Assembly (NCBI GenBank): GCA_965217935.1
Contig: OZ244581.1
Coordinates: forward strand, 4,624,743-4,688,742
Length of the DNA stretch: 64,000 nucleotides
Direction of reading: 5' to 3'
DNA from: JBBROS01 sp965217935
GTDB lineage: Bacteria > Pseudomonadota > Alphaproteobacteria > Acetobacterales > Acetobacteraceae
In this document: positions 22,492-31,378 of the stretch, piece after piece
How positions within the stretch are numbered: the first letter of the stretch is position 1
Layout of the letters: each line of letters opens with the position of its first letter
Program-made: the position numbers and the translations under genes
Notes under the pieces: generated by a model
Told to the model about the DNA's origin: nothing
Seen by the model: only the letters and a program-made list of their open reading frames with translations
Database searches by the model: none

Positions 22492-24760
22492 ACCGTTGCG
22501 CCGCGCCCTGCGGATCCTTTTCTTCGGCGTCCTCGCCCTCGTCATTTTGGCGGGCGCGGCGGTTGGCGGGGCGGTCTGGTGGAGCCTTCCCGCAACCCGC
22601 ATCGAGGCGGCGGTCCCTGCCCTCTCCGCCCCGGTGCATATCGCCCTCGACGGCGACGGCATCCCGAGGATCAAGGCCGCCAACGACACCGACGCCGTGG
22701 CGGCGCTCGGCTTCGTCCATGCGCGCGACCGCATGTTCCAGATGGAGCTGATGCGGCGCAACGCGTCCGGGCGGCTGTCGGAACTCGTGGGCGGCTCCGC
22801 CTTGCGGCAGGACCGCTACATGCGCACCATCGGGCTACGCCGCCGAGCCGAGACCGAGCTTGCCGCGCTCGACCCGGCAACCCGCGCCAGGCTGGACGCC
22901 TACGCGGCCGGGGTGAACGCGTGGATCGCGCGCCGCGGGCGGTTCTCGGCGCCCGAGTTCATCCCGCTCGGCGCGCCGGAGCCTTGGACCCCCGTGGACA
23001 GCCTGCTCTGGGGCAAGACAATGGCCTTGTATCTGTCCGGCAACTACCGCGACGAGCTTGCCCGCCTTGGCGCCTTGCAGAGCATGTCGCCCGAGCGGGT
23101 CCGCGCGCTTTGGCCCAGGCAGGGCCGGACGCTGCCCTCGGACGCCCGCCTCGGCCCAGCCGCCACGCGCCTGGCGGCAATCATCCCCGCCTTCCCTGCC
23201 CCGTTCACCCAGCCTAGGACAGCGAGCGACGAATGGGCCGTGGATGGCGCGAACAGCGTGACCGGCTCGCCGCTCCTGGCCGGGGACCCGCATCTCGGCT
23301 ACAGCATGCCCGGCATCTGGTACCTCGCGCGGATCGATACGCCGACATCCACGCTGGCGGGCGCGACGGCGCCGGGCCTCCCGTTCCTGGTGCTCGGGCG
23401 CAACCGCAAGATCGCCTGGACCTTCACCACGGCCGGCGCGGACACGCAGGACGTGTTCATAGAGACGGGGCTTCCCGACGGGCGGTATCAGACGCCGGAC
23501 GGGCCGCGCGCGTTCGAGAGCCATGAGGAGCGGATCAAGGTCCGCGGCCAGGCGGACGAGGTGATCCAAGTGCGGGAGACCCGTCACGGCCCGGTGCTGA
23601 GCGACCTGGACGGCCCGGGCGGACCGATCCTGGCGATGTCGATGGCCGGCCTTGCGGCGGGGGACACGGCGGCGGATGGGCTGCTCGCGCTCAACCGGGC
23701 GGCGAGCGTTGCCGAAGCCGGCGTGGCGGCTGGCCGGATTAGCGCGCCGGTGCAGAACATGTTGGTTGCCGACAGCGCCGGCATCGGCCTGTTCACCACT
23801 GGGCGGGTCCCGCTGCGCCGGGCGGGCGACGGCGCGCTCCCGGAGCCTGGTGCGAGCGGCGCATTCGATTGGGCAGGGTTCGCTTCGGGCGACGCGCTCC
23901 CGCACGAGACCAACCCCGCCTCGGGCCGGCTGGTCAACGGCAACGAGCGGGTGGCCGGACCGGATTTTCCGGTGTTCATGGGAGCGGATTGGTTCGGCGA
24001 CTGGCGTGCCCGGCGCATCCGGGAGTTGCTCGACACCCGCTCCACCCACAGCGTCAACAGTTTCTCCATGATCCAGGGCGACGTCACGAGCGCATTCGCG
24101 CAGTCGGTGCTGCCTTGGTTGTTGCAAACCAAGCCGGCCGACGCCAAGTCTCGCGTCGCTTTGACGTCTCTTCGACGCTGGGACGGGACGATGCGGCTGG
24201 AATGGCCGCAGCCACTGCTGTTCAACGATTGGATGCGCCGGTTCGTGACCGCCTTGAAGCAACGCGACGATATCCCGCCGGGGCTCGGGGGCATGGCGCC
24301 GGATCAGATCGGCCGCGCGCTCGGCCCGGATGGCGGCCAGTGGTGCGCCGGGGATTGCGATGCGCTGCTGGCCAAGACGCTGTCCGCCGCGGCCGGGGCG
24401 TATGACCGCGGCCGCCAGTGGGGCGCCGTGCATCAGGCCGAGTTCCCGCATCCGCTGCTCTCTCAGTTGCCGCTCGTGGGCCGGTTCTTCGTCTGGAGCA
24501 TCGAACAGCCGGGAGACGGGACCACCTTGTTCCGCGGCGACATGCGGGGGAGGTCCTGGGCCGCGGTGCATGGCCCGTCCTACCGCGGCGTTTACGATCT
24601 GGCCGATCTGGACCGGAGCGCCTTCGCCATCGCGCCCGGACAATCCGGCAACCCGTTCAGCGGCTTGGCCGGCAACTGGCTGCACCGGTGGCGCGACGAC
24701 AAGACCATTCGGCTTGCCGCAACCGTAGAGCCGGCAGCGATGGTCGAGCTGCATCCATGA
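22439..24760 (+). CDS. Penicillin acylase-family Ntn-hydrolase (N-acyl amide hydrolase)
   Basis: 773 residues. An N-terminal membrane anchor (about 24-48) places the enzyme in the periplasm. The alpha subunit region carries GFVHARDRMFQMELMRR. The autoproteolytic junction and nucleophile Ser263 are in TASDEWAVDG, followed by SVTGSPLLAGDPHLGYSMPGIWYL. Family members cleave acyl-homoserine lactones, penicillins or other N-acyl amides, so quorum-quenching or cell-wall amide turnover are options. Its ATG lies inside the end of yghU and its stop overlaps the RDD gene as ATGA, giving a tightly coupled run. Confidence 0.85.
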   Translation: MTPEISRPRRRTRPAAAEPLRRALRILFFGVLALVILAGAAVGGAVWWSLPATRIEAAVPALSAPVHIALDGDGIPRIKAANDTDAVAALGFVHARDRMFQMELMRRNASGRLSELVGGSALRQDRYMRTIGLRRRAETELAALDPATRARLDAYAAGVNAWIARRGRFSAPEFIPLGAPEPWTPVDSLLWGKTMALYLSGNYRDELARLGALQSMSPERVRALWPRQGRTLPSDARLGPAATRLAAIIPAFPAPFTQPRTASDEWAVDGANSVTGSPLLAGDPHLGYSMPGIWYLARIDTPTSTLAGATAPGLPFLVLGRNRKIAWTFTTAGADTQDVFIETGLPDGRYQTPDGPRAFESHEERIKVRGQADEVIQVRETRHGPVLSDLDGPGGPILAMSMAGLAAGDTAADGLLALNRAASVAEAGVAAGRISAPVQNMLVADSAGIGLFTTGRVPLRRAGDGALPEPGASGAFDWAGFASGDALPHETNPASGRLVNGNERVAGPDFPVFMGADWFGDWRARRIRELLDTRSTHSVNSFSMIQGDVTSAFAQSVLPWLLQTKPADAKSRVALTSLRRWDGTMRLEWPQPLLFNDWMRRFVTALKQRDDIPPGLGGMAPDQIGRALGPDGGQWCAGDCDALLAKTLSAAAGAYDRGRQWGAVHQAEFPHPLLSQLPLVGRFFVWSIEQPGDGTTLFRGDMRGRSWAAVHGPSYRGVYDLADLDRSAFAIAPGQSGNPFSGLAGNWLHRWRDDKTIRLAATVEPAAMVELHP

Positions 24761-25245
24761 GCGACGTCAGGCTTGAACAAAATATGACCAAGGGAGTCGT
24801 GTGGCGCAGGGTATGGGCATGGATCATCGACGCGCTCCTGATCGCCGTGATCGCGACGGCGCTTTACGTCGGCATGGTCCTACTGGGGATCATAACCTTT
24901 GGCCTCGGGTTCGGGCTGATGTCGCTGCTCCCGGCCGTGCCGCTCGCTTATCATATCCTGTTCGTCGCCAGCGCCCGGGCCGCCACGCCGGGGCAATCGC
25001 TGCTAGGGCTGGCGGTCGTGAGGGACGCAGACGCCGCGCGCCCTGGCCTGTTCGAGGCGACGCTGTTCACGCTCGGCCTATGGGCGACGTTCGCCGTGTT
25101 CATGCCCCTGCTTTTGATTGCTTTGTTCACGGAGCGTCACCGTGCCTTGCACGACATCGTCGCCGGGCTGGTGGTCGTCCGCGAGGAGACGTTGACCCGC
25201 GGGCCGGCATTGGCGAACATGCGGTTAGAGATGCCGCCCACATGA
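24757..25245 (+). CDS. RDD-family membrane protein
   Basis: 162 residues with three or four membrane segments. The RDD hallmark is present as VVWRRVWAWIIDALLI at the start (Arg and Asp in TM1), with ATPGQSLLGLAVVRD in the middle and ERHRALHDIVAGLVVV at the end. RDD proteins are small inner-membrane proteins implicated in ion or compatible-solute transport, mostly uncharacterised. ATG 24757 and the stop at 25243-25245 both overlap neighbours as ATGA, so it is translated with the acylase and Bpt genes. Confidence 0.82.
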   Translation: MSDVRLEQNMTKGVVWRRVWAWIIDALLIAVIATALYVGMVLLGIITFGLGFGLMSLLPAVPLAYHILFVASARAATPGQSLLGLAVVRDADAARPGLFEATLFTLGLWATFAVFMPLLLIALFTERHRALHDIVAGLVVVREETLTRGPALANMRLEMPPT

Positions 25246-26018
25246 GCTACAAGCCGCCGCGCCGTCCGCAGTTTTTCTACACGACTGCGCCCCTGCCCTG
25301 CCCGTATGTGCCGGGCCGGACGGAGCGCAAGGTCGTGACCGAGATCACCGGCCCCGAGTCGGACCAACTGCATGACCGCCTCTCCCGCGCCGGCTTCCGC
25401 CGAAGCCACAATATCGCGTATGCTCCTGTCTGCCCGTCGTGCCAGGCGTGCGTGCCGATCCGCATACCGGTCGCCGGGTTCGAGCCTGACCGGGGCCTGC
25501 GTCGCATCATCCGGGCCAATGCCGGCGTCGAAGGCTACGAGGTCCCTGCCCGCGCGACGGCCGAGCAGTTCCAGCTTTTCCAGCGCTACCAGCAAGCCCG
25601 GCACGGCGACGGCGACATGGCGACGATGAGCTTCTACGATTTTCGCGCCATGGTCGAGGACACGCCGATCGAGACCATCATCACCGAGTTCCGCGCCGAT
25701 GGCAGGCTGATCGGCGGTTGCCTGACCGACCGCTTGGGCGACGGCTTCTCCGCCGTATACAGTTTCTACGCACCGGACCTGGTGCGCCAATCGCTGGGAA
25801 CGTTCGCGATTCTGTGGATGATCGAGCGCGCCAAAGCGGACGGGCTGCCCTACGTCTACCTGGGATACTGGGTGCCGGAGAGCCGCAAGATGGCCTACAA
25901 AGCACGCTTCCGGCCCTGCGAAGTGCTGACCGGCGGGACCTGGCGAATGCTGACCGACGTTGAAGCCGATGGCGGAGGCGGCATTGGCGCCGAGTTGATG
26001 CACGAGACGATGCCTTGA
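25242..26018 (+). CDS. bpt: Aspartate/glutamate leucyltransferase (Bpt)
   Basis: 258 residues of the ATE/Bpt aminoacyl-tRNA-protein transferase family. The N-terminal cysteine motif reads CPSCQACVPIRI, and the C-terminal GNAT-like part contains LIGGCLTDRLGDGFSAVYSFY and YVYLGYWVPESRKMAYKARFRPCE. It attaches Leu from Leu-tRNA to proteins with N-terminal Asp or Glu, marking them for ClpS/ClpAP (N-degron pathway). Full length. It often follows an RDD protein in alphaproteobacteria, as here. Confidence 0.93.
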   Translation: MSYKPPRRPQFFYTTAPLPCPYVPGRTERKVVTEITGPESDQLHDRLSRAGFRRSHNIAYAPVCPSCQACVPIRIPVAGFEPDRGLRRIIRANAGVEGYEVPARATAEQFQLFQRYQQARHGDGDMATMSFYDFRAMVEDTPIETIITEFRADGRLIGGCLTDRLGDGFSAVYSFYAPDLVRQSLGTFAILWMIERAKADGLPYVYLGYWVPESRKMAYKARFRPCEVLTGGTWRMLTDVEADGGGGIGAELMHETMP

Positions 26019-26061
26019 GGTTGGATCGCAATCGCCCCGGCACGGACAGGGGGATAAGGAT

Positions 26062-26430
26062 TTAGCCCGACAGCATCTCCTCCTGAATAGCCCGGTCGAG
26101 TTCGTGCGTGCGAAACGGTTTCTGCAGGAAGCGGCGCTGCAGCGGCTGCGGCAGGAAGTATCCCGACACGAGGATGATCTTCAAATCGCCGCGCTTGCGT
26201 CTCGCGAGGTCTGCCAGCTCCAAGCCGGACATGCCCGGCATACGGATGTCCGTCACCATCAAGTCGACGTTCGGCCACGCCTCGATGATCGCCAGGGCTT
26301 CTTGACCGCTCGGCGCCTGGACGACCTCGTAACCGAGTTCTTCAAGCATGTCGGCGGAGGTCCCACGCACGTCGTCGTCATCGTCAACCAGAAGAATTAT
26401 ATACGACCGATCGGCCAGACGGCCCTCCAC
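26062..26430 (-). CDS. Single-domain response regulator (CheY-like receiver)
   Basis: 122 residues, receiver domain only. The acidic pocket is DDDDD at residues 16-20, the phosphoacceptor Asp is in LMVTDIRMPGMSG, and the conserved Lys is in LQKPF. No output domain, so it acts by phosphotransfer or protein-protein contact. The sequence resembles receivers attached to hybrid histidine kinases of the GAF/PAS type (a similar receiver ends the kinase at 59653-61719). No kinase is adjacent. It is convergent with bpt. Confidence 0.88.
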   Translation of the reverse strand: MEGRLADRSYIILLVDDDDDVRGTSADMLEELGYEVVQAPSGQEALAIIEAWPNVDLMVTDIRMPGMSGLELADLARRKRGDLKIILVSGYFLPQPLQRRFLQKPFRTHELDRAIQEEMLSG

Positions 26431-26591
26431 TGCTCGCCATGTCAGACACCTTAGCCATAGGCGAGCGTGGGAAGGAGGCTATGAATCGTTATTCCCCGTA
26501 ACAACTCCGTGGGTCGGCGGTCATATAGGGCGATGCAACCCTGACCGGTCCGTCGCGTCTGCGATGGGAGACCACTGTTGGAGACGACTTG

Positions 26592-27188
26592 ATGGCCGTT
26601 GCACGACCGCCGGCGCATAATGCCTCGTTGCCGCCCTTTGGCTTCGATGCCAGGAGCCGCGGCCTGGCGCAGAACTGGTGGGCACTCGCGATCCGGGGCG
26701 TGCTGGCCATCCTGTTCGGCTTGGCGGCGTTCGCGTTGCCGCTGACCACCCTGCAAGCATTGGTCTTGCTGTTCGCGGTCTACATTGCCGCGGACGGCGC
26801 GTTCGCGATCGTGGCCGGGATCAGGGCCGCCTCGAACGATGAGCGCTGGGGAGCCCTGATCATCGAAGGCGTGGTCAACCTCGTTGCCGGCGCGGTCGTG
26901 TTCCTGTTGCCGGGCCTGACGGTCGTGATCTTCATTACGCTATTGAGCGTCTGGGGCGTCATATCCGGCGCGCTTGCGATCTTCGCCGCCCTCCGGCTGC
27001 ACCGTCCTTATGGCAAGACGTGGCTGTGGCTTGCCGGCGTGGTGTCGGTCATCTGGGGCGGCGCCCTGTTCGTGGCGCCCGCTGTCGGAGCGATCGTGCT
27101 GACGTGGTGGCTGGGCGGCTACGCACTGCTCTTCGGCGGTGCCCTGCTCGTCTTGGCGCTGAGATTGCGGGGCCAGCGCGTGGCGTAA
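26592..27188 (+). CDS. HdeD-family (DUF308) membrane protein
   Basis: 198 residues with six membrane segments. The repeated DUF308 pattern is clear: WWALAIRGVLAILFGLAAF, FAVYIAADGAFAIVAGI and VVSVIWGGALFVAP. HdeD proteins are inner-membrane proteins linked to acid resistance in E. coli; the molecular role is unknown. ATG 26592 is preferred over a TTG three bases upstream. Confidence 0.85.
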   Translation: MAVARPPAHNASLPPFGFDARSRGLAQNWWALAIRGVLAILFGLAAFALPLTTLQALVLLFAVYIAADGAFAIVAGIRAASNDERWGALIIEGVVNLVAGAVVFLLPGLTVVIFITLLSVWGVISGALAIFAALRLHRPYGKTWLWLAGVVSVIWGGALFVAPAVGAIVLTWWLGGYALLFGGALLVLALRLRGQRVA

Positions 27189-27200
27189 ACGGTTGTTCCT

Positions 27201-27329
27201 TATGGCTCGTTCGGAAATAACCGCTACGAATCGATCGGGCGAACGAGCCTTAAGGCCTTATTATGCCGGGCAGCTTTGCCGGTATGATGCCGCACTTATT
27301 GCCGATACTGCCCTTAGCGCACCGGCGGG
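27201..27329. repeat. Intergenic repeat family 2, copy E
   Basis: About 125 bases related to 31112-31235, and in its second half to 33171-33220 and 38862-38945. The first half is bounded by GGCTCGTTCG (27204-27213) and CGAACGAGCC (27240-27249), a 10-bp inverted repeat. The second half reads CCGGGCAGCTTTGCCGG followed by a GC-rich hairpin-forming stretch. It fills the gap between two convergent genes. Confidence 0.5.
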
Positions 27330-28241
27330 CTACGAGCCTTGCCGGGCAGCGGCCCACGCCTGGCCGTTGCGGGAGGCCGGCGCGCGGCCGAGCGCCGCGC
27401 AGATCCCGGCGCCCGCCTCGCACAACCGGCCAAGGTCGACGCCGGTCTGGACCCCCATGCCGTCCAGCATGTAGACGACATCCTCGGTCGCGACGTTGCC
27501 GGTGGCGCCCCGTGCGTAGGGGCAGCCGCCCAGCCCGGCCACGGAGCTGTCCACGACCGAGACGCCCAGCTCAAGGCAGGCAAAGATGTTGGCAAGCGCC
27601 TGGCCGCGTGTATCGTGGAAATGCGCCGCCAGCTTATTGACGGGAACCGTCCCGGCCACGCGCTCGATCATACGCCGGGCCTGGAGCGGGGTGCCGGCGC
27701 CGATCGTATCCCCGAGCGAGATTTCATGGCAGCCCATCGATGCGAGCCGCCCGGCGACGTCCGCCACCGCCGCGGGCGCGACCGGGCCTTCATAGGGGCA
27801 GCCCAAGACGCAGGAAACATAGCCGCGCACCTGCAGCCCGGCGGCGAGCGCGCGCTCCAGCACCGGGGCGAACCGGGCGAAGCTGTCCTCGATAGAGCAG
27901 TTGATGTTCTTGCGCGAGAAGCTCTCCGAGGCGGCGGCGAAAACGGCGATCTCCTGCACGCCGCTGGCCAGCGCGCGGTCGAGGCCCTGCAGGTTGGGGA
28001 CGAGCACGGGATAGCGGACGCCCTGGCGCGGCTTGAGCCGGGCGATTACCTCGCGGCTGTCGGCCATCTGCGGCGCCCATTTGGGCGAGACGAAGCTGCC
28101 GGCCTCGATGCTGCGCAACCCGGCGTCGGCGAGCGCCTCGATCAGCGCGACCTTGGCTTCGAGCGGGACGATGGCTGGCTCGTTCTGCAGCCCATCGCGC
28201 GGGCCGACTTCGACGATACGCACGCTGGCGGGAATGCTCAT
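27330..28241 (-). CDS. Hydroxymethylglutaryl-CoA lyase
   Basis: 303 residues, TIM-barrel DRE-TIM metallolyase. The metal/substrate motif is EVGPRDGLQNEP near the N-terminus, a His pair is in AHFHDTRGQALAN, and the diagnostic Cys lies in GLGGCPYARGATGNVATEDV. It splits HMG-CoA to acetoacetate and acetyl-CoA in leucine degradation. ATG 28241 (MSIPASVRIVEVGPRDG) is the family start; an upstream frame extension is not plausible. No other leucine-catabolism genes are adjacent. Confidence 0.92.
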   Translation of the reverse strand: MSIPASVRIVEVGPRDGLQNEPAIVPLEAKVALIEALADAGLRSIEAGSFVSPKWAPQMADSREVIARLKPRQGVRYPVLVPNLQGLDRALASGVQEIAVFAAASESFSRKNINCSIEDSFARFAPVLERALAAGLQVRGYVSCVLGCPYEGPVAPAAVADVAGRLASMGCHEISLGDTIGAGTPLQARRMIERVAGTVPVNKLAAHFHDTRGQALANIFACLELGVSVVDSSVAGLGGCPYARGATGNVATEDVVYMLDGMGVQTGVDLGRLCEAGAGICAALGRAPASRNGQAWAAARQGS

Positions 28242-28499
28242 TGGCGCATCTGCGGGCTGTCGGGCGCGGAAGCCGGAACCGGCGTCGCGTTCGGCGCCCC
28301 GAGCCTCGGTCGCGACGGCCGGAGCCGTTCGCCGCTTGACCGCCGCCCGCATGGGACCTGCCGCACGTCCCGCCGACGCCGCCCTGAGCAGACAATCACC
28401 GCCCATGCCACGGTTGTCTGCTCAGGAAGCGTTGCAGGCGTTCTTTTCACGCGAGATCAGGCTCAACTCAGGGCCGGAATTGACGCGTCAATGGAGAGA
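28242..28499. other. Intergenic region between HMG-CoA lyase and ChoX genes
   Basis: Promoter region of the lyase gene plus the downstream end of the ChoX gene. Nothing else recognised. Confidence 0.3.
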
Positions 28500-29450
28500 C
28501 TACTGCTTGGCGATATTCTGCTTCAGCGCCGCATCGGCGGGCTTGCCGTCGAACGTGGTGATGCCCTCCAGCCATGTCGCGACCGGAGCGGGGTTTTGCT
28601 TGATCCACTGCATCGCCACTTTTTCCGGGTCCTCGTGCTTGACCAGAATACCGCCCATCCAGGCATTTTCCTTCTCGAGATCGAATTTGAGATTCTGCAG
28701 CAGCTTATAGACGTTCGGGCAGTCGTTCTCATAGCCGGCGCGGGTCAGGGTGTAGACGGTCGCGCCGCCGTAGTTCGGCCCGAAGCTGTCGTCTCCGCCG
28801 GTCAGGTACTTGATGGAGAATTCAGTGTTCATCGGGTGAGGTTCCCAGGCCAGGAACACGACCGGCTGCTTGTTGCGAACCGCGCGACTGACCTCGGCCA
28901 GCATCCCCTGCTCGCTCGAAGCGACCAGGTTGAACTTGCCGAGATCGTCCTTGTTCTCCTTGATGAGGTCGAGCACGTGCTGGTTGCCCTCGTTGCCGGG
29001 CTCGATGCCGTAGATTTTATCGTGCAGCGGCTTGGCGAACTTGTGAATGTCGGCGAAGGACTTGAGCCCGGCGTCATAGGCATAGGCGGGGACGGCCAAG
29101 GTATACTTCGCGCCTTCCAAATTCACGCCGACGACGTTGATCGACTTGTCCTCGACCAGCGGCTTGCGGAGTTCCTTCTGCGCCGGCATCCAGTTGCCGA
29201 GGAAGACATCGATATTGTTGTTCTTCAGCGACAGAAAGGTGACCGGCACGGAGAGGATAGTTGTTTTGGGCGTGTAGCCGATCGACTTGAGCATCGCGCT
29301 CGTGACGGCGGTGGTCGCGGTGATGTCGGTCCAGCCAACGTCCGAGAAGCGCACCGTTTTGCACGAGGCAGGATCGGCCGCCGAGGCAGGCGTGGCGAAG
29401 GGCGCGAGCACGGCGGCAGCGGCGACGGTGCAGAGCAGCGTCTTGATCAT
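28500..29450 (-). CDS. choX: Choline/betaine ABC transporter substrate-binding protein (ChoX-like)
   Basis: 316 residues. The signal peptide MIKTLLCTVAAAAVLAPFATPASA is cleaved before ADP. The OpuAC/ChoX fold is indicated by VRFSDVGWTDITATTAVTSAML, FLGNWMPAQ, GNEGNQ and FLAWEPHPMN, which supply the aromatic box residues for the quaternary ammonium. It is periplasmic and delivers choline to a ChoVW-type importer. No permease or ATPase gene is next to it, so the transporter core must be elsewhere. ATG 29450 begins the signal peptide. Confidence 0.85.
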   Translation of the reverse strand: MIKTLLCTVAAAAVLAPFATPASAADPASCKTVRFSDVGWTDITATTAVTSAMLKSIGYTPKTTILSVPVTFLSLKNNNIDVFLGNWMPAQKELRKPLVEDKSINVVGVNLEGAKYTLAVPAYAYDAGLKSFADIHKFAKPLHDKIYGIEPGNEGNQHVLDLIKENKDDLGKFNLVASSEQGMLAEVSRAVRNKQPVVFLAWEPHPMNTEFSIKYLTGGDDSFGPNYGGATVYTLTRAGYENDCPNVYKLLQNLKFDLEKENAWMGGILVKHEDPEKVAMQWIKQNPAPVATWLEGITTFDGKPADAALKQNIAKQ

Positions 29451-29574
29451 CGGTTGAACCTCCATTGATGGAATGTGGCGGGCGATTTTTGTCGGACGCC
29501 GCGGCGCGACGCACGTCAATTACAGGATCAGGAACCGAACGTCGCCTCGATGGCGGTTTCGTCCTCGAACGGCT

Positions 29575-30024
29575 TCAGCGCCAAGTCACGATCGCCGTTT
29601 TGCCCGGCTGTTCGCCCGCCGTGCGCTCAGACTCGCCGTCGGCGACGATCTGGAGCCGGTTCACGGGCAGGCCCCGGTCGACCAAACCCTGCTGGACGGA
29701 GCGGGCGCGCTGCGCGGAGAGGATCAGGTTCGGGTATTCCTGGCCGGTTTTGTCGGCGTGCCCGGTGACGGTCATGATCTCAGGCTTGGCATCGCGGTAA
29801 AGCCGCGCTGCGTCGTCGAGCTGAGATTGCGCGGTTGGCGTCAAAGTGGCCGCCCCTTCCGCAAATTCGATCGTCAGGGATTCCGCGGACGGCTTCGCCG
29901 CCGCTTGGGCGGCCGGAGGCGGCGGGGGCGGCGCCGCGGCCTGCGCGGGCGGAGGAGGTTCTTGCGAGGCGCAGGCTGCCAGGGCGGCGACGCAGAGGAG
30001 CGAAACGGTAGGGCTTAGCTTCAT
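29575..30024 (-). CDS. OmpA-family lipoprotein
   Basis: 149 residues. The lipoprotein signal MKLSPTVSLLCVAALAAC has its lipobox Cys at 18. A Pro/Ala linker (about 20-45) is followed by an OmpA-like peptidoglycan-binding domain: ITVTGHADKTG-type motif (MTVTGHADKTGQEYPN) and LSAQRARSVQQGLVDRGLP. It would tether the outer membrane to peptidoglycan. ATG 30024 is set by the signal peptide; the longer frame is not supported. Confidence 0.87.
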   Translation of the reverse strand: MKLSPTVSLLCVAALAACASQEPPPPAQAAAPPPPPPAAQAAAKPSAESLTIEFAEGAATLTPTAQSQLDDAARLYRDAKPEIMTVTGHADKTGQEYPNLILSAQRARSVQQGLVDRGLPVNRLQIVADGESERTAGEQPGKTAIVTWR

Positions 30025-30140
30025 GCAACGGACTCCCAAAAATATTCCTGAACGCTTATACATAAATTTGGTTGCGGTCTCGAATTTTTTATCCGCTGCG
30101 TTATATTTGTCGTGACCGCAGCAAGGTTCACGAACCGATA
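30025..30140. promoter_or_regulatory. AT-rich divergent promoter region
   Basis: 116 bases between the divergent OmpA and Sel1 genes, clearly richer in A+T than the surroundings (for example GAATTTTTTATCC and TTATATTTG near 30085-30110). A plausible -10 (TATATT) for the Sel1 gene is at about 30103. No clear -35 at the right spacing. Confidence 0.35.
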
Positions 30141-31073
30141 ATGATGAAATCCGCCGCGTTATCCTTGGTGCTGCTCGCCTTTGCCGCATTCGATGCGAGC
30201 GCCGACGAGATGGCGGGCGACGCCGCCTTCGTCAGGGGCGATTATGAAACCGCGCTCAGGGAATGGCGAGGGCTGGCCGCCAAGGGCGAAGCCTCGGCCA
30301 TGCTCGGGATCGGCACGCTGTATGATACCGGCCACGGCGTGCCGCAGAACTTCCCCGCCGCGCTCGACTATTATCGCATGGCCGCCGAGGCCGGAAGCGT
30401 GAGCGGCGCCTTCAACGTCGGCGTCATGTACGACATCGGGCGCGGCACGCCGGTGAACCGCGCCGAAGCCGTGAGATGGTATTGCTCTGCCGCCAGCAAC
30501 GGGTTCGGCCGCGCCGCATACAACCTGGGATTGGTCTATCGCGATGGGGACGGCGTGCCGCAGGATATCGGCGCCGCGATCCAATATTTCCGCTTGGCCG
30601 ACAAGCGCGGCGTGGCCGCGGCAAGGAGAAACCTGGCAGCGCTCGGCGCCCCCTTGCCTCCACTGACGCCGCCGCCAGCGCCCCCGCAAGTGCCGCCCCG
30701 GGCGCCGAAACCCGGCCCGGACCGCGCGGAAGCCGGAGGCGCCGGAATCGCGACGTTTCAGCAAGCTGCGCTGGAGCGGTCCGACGTCCCGCCCTCAGCC
30801 GGCGAGGCATTCGTGGATAACATCGCGACCTTCAAGGAGCTTGCCGCCAACGGCAACTACGTGGCGCAGTACGATATGGGATGGGCCTATCAATATGGGC
30901 TCGGCGTCCAGACGGACCCGGCCAAAGCCTACGTCTTCTATCTCCGCGCGGCGGTTTCGGGCGTTGCGGCCATTCACGACGCGGCGCTGAAGGGCGCCTC
31001 CGAGGTCAGCAAGGACATGACGGCCAAGCAACACGAAGCGGCGCGGACCATGTTGCTCGAAAGCCTGCCCTAA
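30141..31073 (+). CDS. Sel1-repeat (TPR-like) periplasmic protein
   Basis: 310 residues. The signal peptide MKSAALSLVLLAFAAFDASA is followed by four or more Sel1-like repeats, for example AMLGIGTLYDTGHGVPQNFPAALDYYRMAAEAG and AAYNLGLVYRDGDGVPQDIGAAIQYFRLADKRG. A Pro-rich hinge (about 180-205) is next, then a last repeat (AQYDMGWAYQYGLGVQTDPAKAYVFYLRAA). Sel1 proteins scaffold protein complexes in the envelope. It starts at ATG 30141. No functional partner can be named. Confidence 0.83.
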   Translation: MMKSAALSLVLLAFAAFDASADEMAGDAAFVRGDYETALREWRGLAAKGEASAMLGIGTLYDTGHGVPQNFPAALDYYRMAAEAGSVSGAFNVGVMYDIGRGTPVNRAEAVRWYCSAASNGFGRAAYNLGLVYRDGDGVPQDIGAAIQYFRLADKRGVAAARRNLAALGAPLPPLTPPPAPPQVPPRAPKPGPDRAEAGGAGIATFQQAALERSDVPPSAGEAFVDNIATFKELAANGNYVAQYDMGWAYQYGLGVQTDPAKAYVFYLRAAVSGVAAIHDAALKGASEVSKDMTAKQHEAARTMLLESLP

Positions 31074-31111
31074 GCCGCACAGCCGCCGTTGTCGTGCCGG
31101 TTGCAGCACTT

Positions 31112-31235
31112 GGGGCTCGTTCGGAAACGACTGCCGTGCATTGATCGGGCGAACCGGTCCCAACCCTTCGTTTTGCGAGGCAGCCCCGCCGGCGTCCTGC
31201 CGCACTATCGCCAAAAGCGCTTTGGGCCAGCGGAT
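31112..31235. repeat. Intergenic repeat family 2, copy F
   Basis: Shares GGCTCGTTCGGAAA and GATCGGGCGAAC with copy E (27201-27329), then GGCAGCCCCGCCGGCGT-CTGCCGCAC with the second half of that repeat. It is more degenerate than E. The intergenic gap 31074-31377 holds this copy and a family-1 copy and no gene. Confidence 0.5.
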
Positions 31236-31310
31236 ATGCACGCCGGGTTGGCGGGCGGCGGCGCGCGACAAGCGACTCTGAGACCGCTCGCTCGACTAGG
31301 CGGCTGGTCT

Positions 31311-31378
31311 CGGACTGCAATCGCCCTGACGGGACAAGGTACGGCATCAATCGCCAATCCAGATTAGCGCAAGACCCT
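31311..31378. repeat. Intergenic repeat family 1, copy B
   Basis: Begins GACTGCAATCGCCCTGAC like copy A and ends CCAGATTAGCGCAAGACCCTT. The inverted repeats are partly eroded. It abuts the 3' end of the ExeA-like gene. Confidence 0.5.

Noticed and set aside
22439..24760. Assigning the penicillin acylase-family enzyme specifically as an AHL acylase
   Set aside because: Catalytic motifs identify only the family; no luxI/luxR or beta-lactam context lies in the window.
27339..29468. 709-codon plus-strand frame across the HMG-CoA lyase and ChoX genes
   Set aside because: It runs antisense to two clear genes and the gap between them; composition is shadow-like.
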